Positions 59,877 through 64,000 of a stretch of 64,000 nucleotides of DNA are shown here, piece by piece. This DNA comes from Chlorohelix sp037138995. GTDB lineage: Bacteria > Chloroflexota > Chloroflexia > Chloroheliales > Chloroheliaceae. The position numbers and the translations under genes are program-made. The stretch is taken from NCBI RefSeq assembly GCF_037138995.1, contig NZ_JBAXHI010000009.1:62001-126000 (forward strand), read 5' to 3'. The notes below the pieces were generated by a model that searched no databases, had not been told where the DNA came from, and saw only the letters and a program-made list of their open reading frames with translations. Each line of letters opens with the position of its first letter. The first letter of the stretch is position 1.

Positions 59877-62048
59877 TTATTCTGATTTTGCCATTGGAAG
59901 AGCTTTTTTGTTTTTGCTGAGCATTACCAATTCGGTAATATCCTGCACTTTGAGCTTTTCTTCCAACTGACGACCTTTGATACCATCCTCAAACATCGAG
60001 ATACAGAATGGGCATGATGCCGCTACTACTTCTGCGCCCGTATCGGCAGCTTCTTGCACCCTTGTTTGGTTCACACGGGTTCCGATTTTCTCTTCCATCC
60101 AAGCTTGACCGCCACCAGCGCCACAACAGAAACTCTTGTCACGGCTGCGCGGCATTTCGGTAATTTCCAGCTTTTTCACTCCATTACCGAGGCTATTCAA
60201 GGCGTAACGAGGCGCGTCATAAATATCATTGTAGCGTCCTAGATAGCAAGGGTCATGGTAGGTCACTTTAGCCGTGTCAAGCCCAGCACCCGCCTTGATG
60301 CGCCCTTCTTCGATGAGTTGTGCCACCAACTTGGAGTGATGCACCACTTCAAAGTTACCGCCAAATTCGGGATACTCGTTTTTGATAGTATTGAAGCAAT
60401 GTGGACAGCCCGTGACAATCTTCTTGAATTTGTGGCTTTCTTTGTAGGCATTCAATATTTCGATATTTTGCTGTGCAAGTGTTGCAAAGAGATACTCGTT
60501 GCCCATACGGCGTGCTGCGTCTCCGGTACAGCTTTCTTCTTTGCCCAAAATGCCCCACTTGATACCTGCTTCGTCCATCAGTAACGCCAAGTTAACCGAA
60601 ATCTTCTTGTTGCGATTGTCGAAGCTACCCATACAACCAACCCAGAATAGCACCTCGATTCCCTCATCCTCATCAATTTCAGCCATTTGGCGGTGTTGCA
60701 GGTGTTCGGGCAAGCTCTTGAGCCAATCGGCGCGTTCTTTGTTATTAATTTGCCACGGGTTACTATTACGCTCTAGGTTGTTAAATACAGGCGTAACTTC
60801 TTTTGGGAAATCGCTTTCCTGAATAACCAAATAGCGGCGCATTTCCACGATTTTAGGCACATGTTCGATAAACACCGGACATTCGGTCATACAGGCGCGA
60901 CAGGTGGTGCAAGCCCAAAGCTCCTCGTGGGTAGTCAACCCGCCCACCAGCGGCGGCAATTCTGCATGCCCGCTCTTGCCAGAGTCACTCCCACTATCGG
61001 CTGCTCCAGCGGTTTCTTCAGAAGGCATTTTATGACCAACAAACCCTAACCCGCTTTGCATAAAGAGTTCGGTTTTGAGGTCAATAATGATTTTCTTAGG
61101 GTTTAGCGGCTTCCCGGTCAGATTCGCCGGGCATACGGAGGTGCAGCGCCCACACTCAGTACAACTATAGGTATCCAGCAAATCTCTCCAAGTAAACTCT
61201 TCTATCTTGGATGCGCCGATAGGTTTTTCTTCTTCCATGCGCTTTTCCAGTTCATCGGTATTTCCGTAGCTGCGGAGTTTACCTTTTGCGCCAAGATTCT
61301 GGAAATAGGTGGTAAAAAAACTGCCGAGCAGGTGCAAATGTTTGGAAGAAGGCAAATACGCCAGAAATGAGAAAAATACCGCCATGTGCGCCCACCACGC
61401 AACAGACCATAGTATGCCTGCAAAATCTCTCACACTCTGGGTCGCCTCATTAGGTGTGGGCCAATCGCCGGAAGATGGGATTAATAGCTCGCCCAAACGC
61501 CGCCCAATTGGCGTATAGCCGTGTTCGGTAATGGGGTTAGCACGCCATGCAAAGGCTTCGGCAAATAACAGGGTAAGCACTACACCCGCAATAAGACTCA
61601 GGATAATCCACGCATCGGTGGTAGTGGTCAATACCTTTGGCTTTACAAAGGCGCGGCGGATGGCAAAATAAACCAACGAGACAATTACCAAGGCTAGAAA
61701 TGTATCCAGCAAGATGGCAAAGGGACGTGAGTCGAGCAGCGGAATTGCGATTCCGGTTAGACCCTGAAAAATAAACTCAATCAAGCCAAGCTGGATTATT
61801 AAAAAGCCCCAGAAAGTGAGGGTGTGCGCCAAGCCGGGCAAAAACCTGCGCCAGAGCCTTTCCTGAAGTAATACGCCCTTGACGAATAACCAGATTCGTT
61901 TGCCGGGTTGGTCAAAGCGGTTTTCATTTTGACCCTGTTTTAGTACATTTACCAGCTTTATCACACGGGCAACGAAGAAATATATCGCTGCGCCTGCCAG
62001 TAAAACAAAGATTATACGACCTATCCAACTCTCGTTAGGAGCGTTCAT
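59877..62048 (-). CDS. ETF:menaquinone oxidoreductase-type membrane iron-sulfur protein (HdrD-like)
   Basis: 723 residues. The N-terminal ~250 residues form five or six helices like the NarI/gamma cytochrome subunit (GLAHTLTFWGFLIIQLGLIEF, VSLVYFAIRRAF, SVAWWAHMAVFFSFLAYLPSSKHLHLLGSFF). Two 4Fe-4S clusters follow: CTECGRCTSVCP and CTTCRACMTECP. Two CCG domains complete it (VGCMGSFDNRN...EESCTGDAARRMGNE; HDPCYLGRYNDIYDAP...SFCCGAGGGQAWME). This layout matches the EMO type in which ETF electrons from fatty acid oxidation pass to menaquinone. EtfA/EtfB genes directly upstream support the role. Confidence 0.92.
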   Translation of the reverse strand: MNAPNESWIGRIIFVLLAGAAIYFFVARVIKLVNVLKQGQNENRFDQPGKRIWLFVKGVLLQERLWRRFLPGLAHTLTFWGFLIIQLGLIEFIFQGLTGIAIPLLDSRPFAILLDTFLALVIVSLVYFAIRRAFVKPKVLTTTTDAWIILSLIAGVVLTLLFAEAFAWRANPITEHGYTPIGRRLGELLIPSSGDWPTPNEATQSVRDFAGILWSVAWWAHMAVFFSFLAYLPSSKHLHLLGSFFTTYFQNLGAKGKLRSYGNTDELEKRMEEEKPIGASKIEEFTWRDLLDTYSCTECGRCTSVCPANLTGKPLNPKKIIIDLKTELFMQSGLGFVGHKMPSEETAGAADSGSDSGKSGHAELPPLVGGLTTHEELWACTTCRACMTECPVFIEHVPKIVEMRRYLVIQESDFPKEVTPVFNNLERNSNPWQINNKERADWLKSLPEHLQHRQMAEIDEDEGIEVLFWVGCMGSFDNRNKKISVNLALLMDEAGIKWGILGKEESCTGDAARRMGNEYLFATLAQQNIEILNAYKESHKFKKIVTGCPHCFNTIKNEYPEFGGNFEVVHHSKLVAQLIEEGRIKAGAGLDTAKVTYHDPCYLGRYNDIYDAPRYALNSLGNGVKKLEITEMPRSRDKSFCCGAGGGQAWMEEKIGTRVNQTRVQEAADTGAEVVAASCPFCISMFEDGIKGRQLEEKLKVQDITELVMLSKNKKALPMAKSE

Positions 62049-62094
62049 CGCTCAAGTCCTCTCTATGGGCATCCCTGATTGTGTAGAAATTACT

Positions 62095-62325
62095 CTACTG
62101 CTTTGGGCGCTTAAAAATAAGGTATATACCGGCGGTAATACCATCTATAAGGCTGACCGGACTGGAAGATACCAGTTCCCAGCCCAACTCTCCAAGTTTG
62201 GTTGTATATGAATTATGCTCGGCGACCAGCTTGTTAGGTCCTCCGGCAATTGCGGAGTCAAAGCTTTTGGGTCCGTCGGGCGATTGGATTTTTGCCGGTA
62301 GAAAAGCGTGAAAGTATTCCCACAT
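62095..62325 (-). CDS. DUF4177-like small protein
   Basis: 76 residues from the ATG at 62325. It shows the pattern MWEYFHAF...LGELGWELVSS...IYLIFKRPK, matching the small WEY...GWELV...FKR fold of DUF4177. Function is unknown. It lies between etfA and the EMO gene, so it should be co-transcribed and may be an accessory of the ETF pathway. The longer version (to 62358) lacks support. Confidence 0.75.
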   Translation of the reverse strand: MWEYFHAFLPAKIQSPDGPKSFDSAIAGGPNKLVAEHNSYTTKLGELGWELVSSSPVSLIDGITAGIYLIFKRPKQ

Positions 62326-62380
62326 AAGCAATCCAATTATTTGAGGCGCGGGACACAAACGCCCCGCACTTGAGTGAAGT

Positions 62381-63346
62381 TTAGCCCTTGCGCTTTTTCA
62401 GTTCTTCGGTTAGCGCCGGGAGAATTTTCAGGCTATCCCCTACGATGCCAAGGTCTGCCACCTTAAAGATTGGCGCTTCCTCGTCCGTATTGATAGCAAT
62501 AATGTTTTTGGAGCCTTTCATACCAACGGTATGCTGAATTGCTCCGCTGATACCAATTGCAATATACACGTTGGGTTTAACAGTTTTTCCGGTCTGCCCC
62601 ACTTGCATACTGTAAGATACCCAGCCGCTATCCACCACGGCGCGAGTAGCCCCCACTGCGGCATTGAGCGGTTCGGCAAGTTTGTGAAGTAGCTCGAAGT
62701 TTTTCGCGTCTTTCAAACCACGTCCACCACTGATAACCACATTGGCTTCTTCGAGGCTTGGACCCTCGCTCTTTTCCACCACAGTTTCAATGATACGCGC
62801 TCGTTTGCTTTTGTCGGAAGGGGTGAAGCTGATTTTTTCCACTACCGGCGCACCTGCCCCATCCAGCTTTTCGGCAGCAAAGGTTTTGGGCTTTACCATT
62901 AACAACGGGGCGTTGCTAGGTGAGGTAACATCTACAATAGTTGTGGCGCTATACCAAGGGACGGTAACTTTAAGCGTTCCGCCCTCAAGGCTGATTTCAC
63001 CTGCATCTGTTATCACGCCGCTGCCCAGTTTTGCGTTTACCCGCCCTGCAATATCGCGCCCATCATATGTTCCACCGATTAGAATCAGCGAAGGCGCAAT
63101 TTGCTCAATCAGATAAGCTAGCGTTTCCGCGCCGGGTTCCGCCAGATATGTTGCATATACCGCATCCTCACTAACCAGCACAGTTTGCGCTCCATACTCG
63201 CCCAGTATTGCCGCTTGCGACTCAGCGCCAGTTCCTAGCGCTACTGCCGTCACTTCGCCCAAGGTGCGGGCTTTAGAGACTAATTCCAGCGCGACTTTCT
63301 GTACCACGCCTTCTTTGAGTTCTGCAAGTACCAGAATCTTAGCCAT
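62381..63346 (-). CDS. etfA: Electron transfer flavoprotein alpha subunit
   Basis: 321 residues. N-terminal adenine-nucleotide-like domain (MAKILVLAELKEGVVQKVALELVSKARTLG, ILIGGTYDGRDIAGRVNAKL) and C-terminal FAD domain with the hallmark VVISGGRGLKDAKNFELLHKLAEPLNAAVGATRAVVDSGWV, then QVGQTGKTVKPNVYIAIGISGAIQHTVGMKGSKNIIAINTDEEAPIFKVADLGIVGD. It pairs with EtfB to accept electrons from acyl-CoA dehydrogenases. The start lies 14 bp after etfB ends. Confidence 0.97.
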   Translation of the reverse strand: MAKILVLAELKEGVVQKVALELVSKARTLGEVTAVALGTGAESQAAILGEYGAQTVLVSEDAVYATYLAEPGAETLAYLIEQIAPSLILIGGTYDGRDIAGRVNAKLGSGVITDAGEISLEGGTLKVTVPWYSATTIVDVTSPSNAPLLMVKPKTFAAEKLDGAGAPVVEKISFTPSDKSKRARIIETVVEKSEGPSLEEANVVISGGRGLKDAKNFELLHKLAEPLNAAVGATRAVVDSGWVSYSMQVGQTGKTVKPNVYIAIGISGAIQHTVGMKGSKNIIAINTDEEAPIFKVADLGIVGDSLKILPALTEELKKRKG

Positions 63347-63360
63347 TTTTGCCCACTCCT

Positions 63361-64000
63361 CTAAATTACTTTAAGCTTTTGCAGATAATCGGCAATTGCT
63401 ACCGCTGCGTTTCCATCATCCTTGATAAGAACACCCGCTTGACGCTGTGGAGCAGGATTCCAACCCAATACCCGCTCTTTTGCGCCCGCAGAACCGACTT
63501 CAGAGGCGGCAAAGCCTAAATCAGCGGCGGTCAGGGTTTCTACCGGCTTCTTTTTAGCTTGCATAATGCCTTTTAAAGCGGGGTAGCGTGGCTCATTAAT
63601 ACTGCCGGTTACAGTTACTAACGCTGGCAAACTGGTTTCAACCGTCTGGTATCCGCCCTCAATTTGGCGTTGAATAGTCGCTTTGCCGTTTTCCACCGTC
63701 AGTTTCTTGGCAAAAGTGAGTTGAGGAACATCCAGTAATTGGGCTATACCGCCGGGAACTATGCCAGTGTAGGCATCACTACTTTCAGTGGCGCAAATTA
63801 CCAAATCAGGATTTACTCGCTTGATTGCGGCTGCCAGAACACGTGCGGTAGTTAGCGCATCGCTACCTGCCAACGCGGGGTCACTGATATGAATCGCTTT
63901 ATCCGCACCCATCGCTAGACCGCGCCTGATGGCTTCAATGGCGCGTTCAGGACCCATCGAAACCAGCGTAATTTCACCGCCCTGCGCTTCAACCAGTTGG
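63361..64000 (-). CDS. etfB: Electron transfer flavoprotein beta subunit (partial, N-terminus beyond window)
   Basis: The frame stays open to the window edge: QLVEAQGGEITLVSMGPERAIEAIRRGLAMGADKAIHI. The ATG at 63957 is internal and not the start. Later blocks LVICATESSDAYTGIVPGGIAQLLDVPQLTFAKKL, GGYQTVETSLPALVTVTGSINEPRYPALKGIMQAKKKP are the AMP-binding core of EtfB. About 212 of ~260 residues are present. Confidence 0.96.
   Translation of the reverse strand, partial: QLVEAQGGEITLVSMGPERAIEAIRRGLAMGADKAIHISDPALAGSDALTTARVLAAAIKRVNPDLVICATESSDAYTGIVPGGIAQLLDVPQLTFAKKLTVENGKATIQRQIEGGYQTVETSLPALVTVTGSINEPRYPALKGIMQAKKKPVETLTAADLGFAASEVGSAGAKERVLGWNPAPQRQAGVLIKDDGNAAVAIADYLQKLKVI

Noticed and set aside
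1..64000. tRNA, rRNA, CRISPR arrays and transposases
   Set aside because: I looked for T-loop GTTCRAATC patterns in intergenic DNA, regularly spaced repeats and DDE or serine/tyrosine recombinase motifs, and found none that hold up.

Overview
This 64 kb window most likely comes from a Chloroflexota (green non-sulfur) chromosome. I infer this from several traits together: coenzyme F420 genes (cofD-cofE), an ETF:menaquinone-type oxidoreductase with etfAB, many lipoproteins and secreted beta-propeller proteins, a SCO1664-type kinase-like protein, and a recurrent secreted module ending in a 'MGNVGxHYxxWRY' signature. Genus cannot be decided from the sequence. I see no rRNA, recognisable tRNA, CRISPR array, prophage or intact insertion sequence. 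Both ends cut genes (metY on the left, etfB on the right).

Layout. 1-5.9 kb: metY with a stand-alone Lrp/RAM domain protein, a PTGR3-like reductase, a zinc-ribbon protein and a folD-fchA one-carbon pair. 6-17.1 kb: secreted and surface functions (an unknown exported protein, a GT2 glycosyltransferase, a beta-propeller protein, an amidase, a TolB-like lipoprotein) with an inositol-phosphatase-like enzyme and a HEAT-repeat protein. 17.1-23.5 kb: aldo/keto reductase, the cofD-cofE-pgeF operon, a CNNM/CorC-like membrane protein and a SIS-domain sugar isomerase/deaminase. 23.6-32.6 kb: a GH99-like protein carrying the shared module, a DHA2 drug exporter, a BI-1 family protein, a lipoprotein with an orphan C5 DNA methyltransferase, and another module protein. 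32.7-38.3 kb: a minus-strand housekeeping block (cysE-cysS-rlmB, fmdB-like, cvpA-like, SCO1664-like), with a structured attenuator-like leader before cysE. 38.4-45.2 kb: a decayed gene, an alpha/beta hydrolase, a module-SGNH fusion, a divergent TetR/F420-reductase-like pair with clear operators, and a duplicated-domain lipoprotein. 45.4-53 kb: acyl-CoA dehydrogenase, a ferric-reductase/Rieske fusion, DUF2231, a zinc-sensor ArsR protein, a lone receiver domain and a module-CAP fusion. 53-57 kb: a polysaccharide-type ABC exporter, a cation exchanger and a HAD phosphatase. 57-64 kb: aminotransferase, CopZ-like chaperone, Cof-type HAD, and the EMO-etfA-etfB electron-transfer cluster.

The most striking feature is one roughly 260-280 residue secreted module that occurs five times in unlinked genes. 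Each copy is fused to a different partner: a PQQ-like beta-propeller, a GH99-like glycosidase, an Ig-like sandwich, an SGNH hydrolase or a CAP domain. It behaves like an interchangeable cell-surface or matrix anchor that I cannot match to a named family. Other points of interest are a FolD lacking its cyclohydrolase lysine next to a cyclodeaminase, a Tat-bearing ferric reductase-Rieske fusion, a four-copy 20-21 bp palindrome family, and an unannotated CPFC membrane ORF with no normal start codon.
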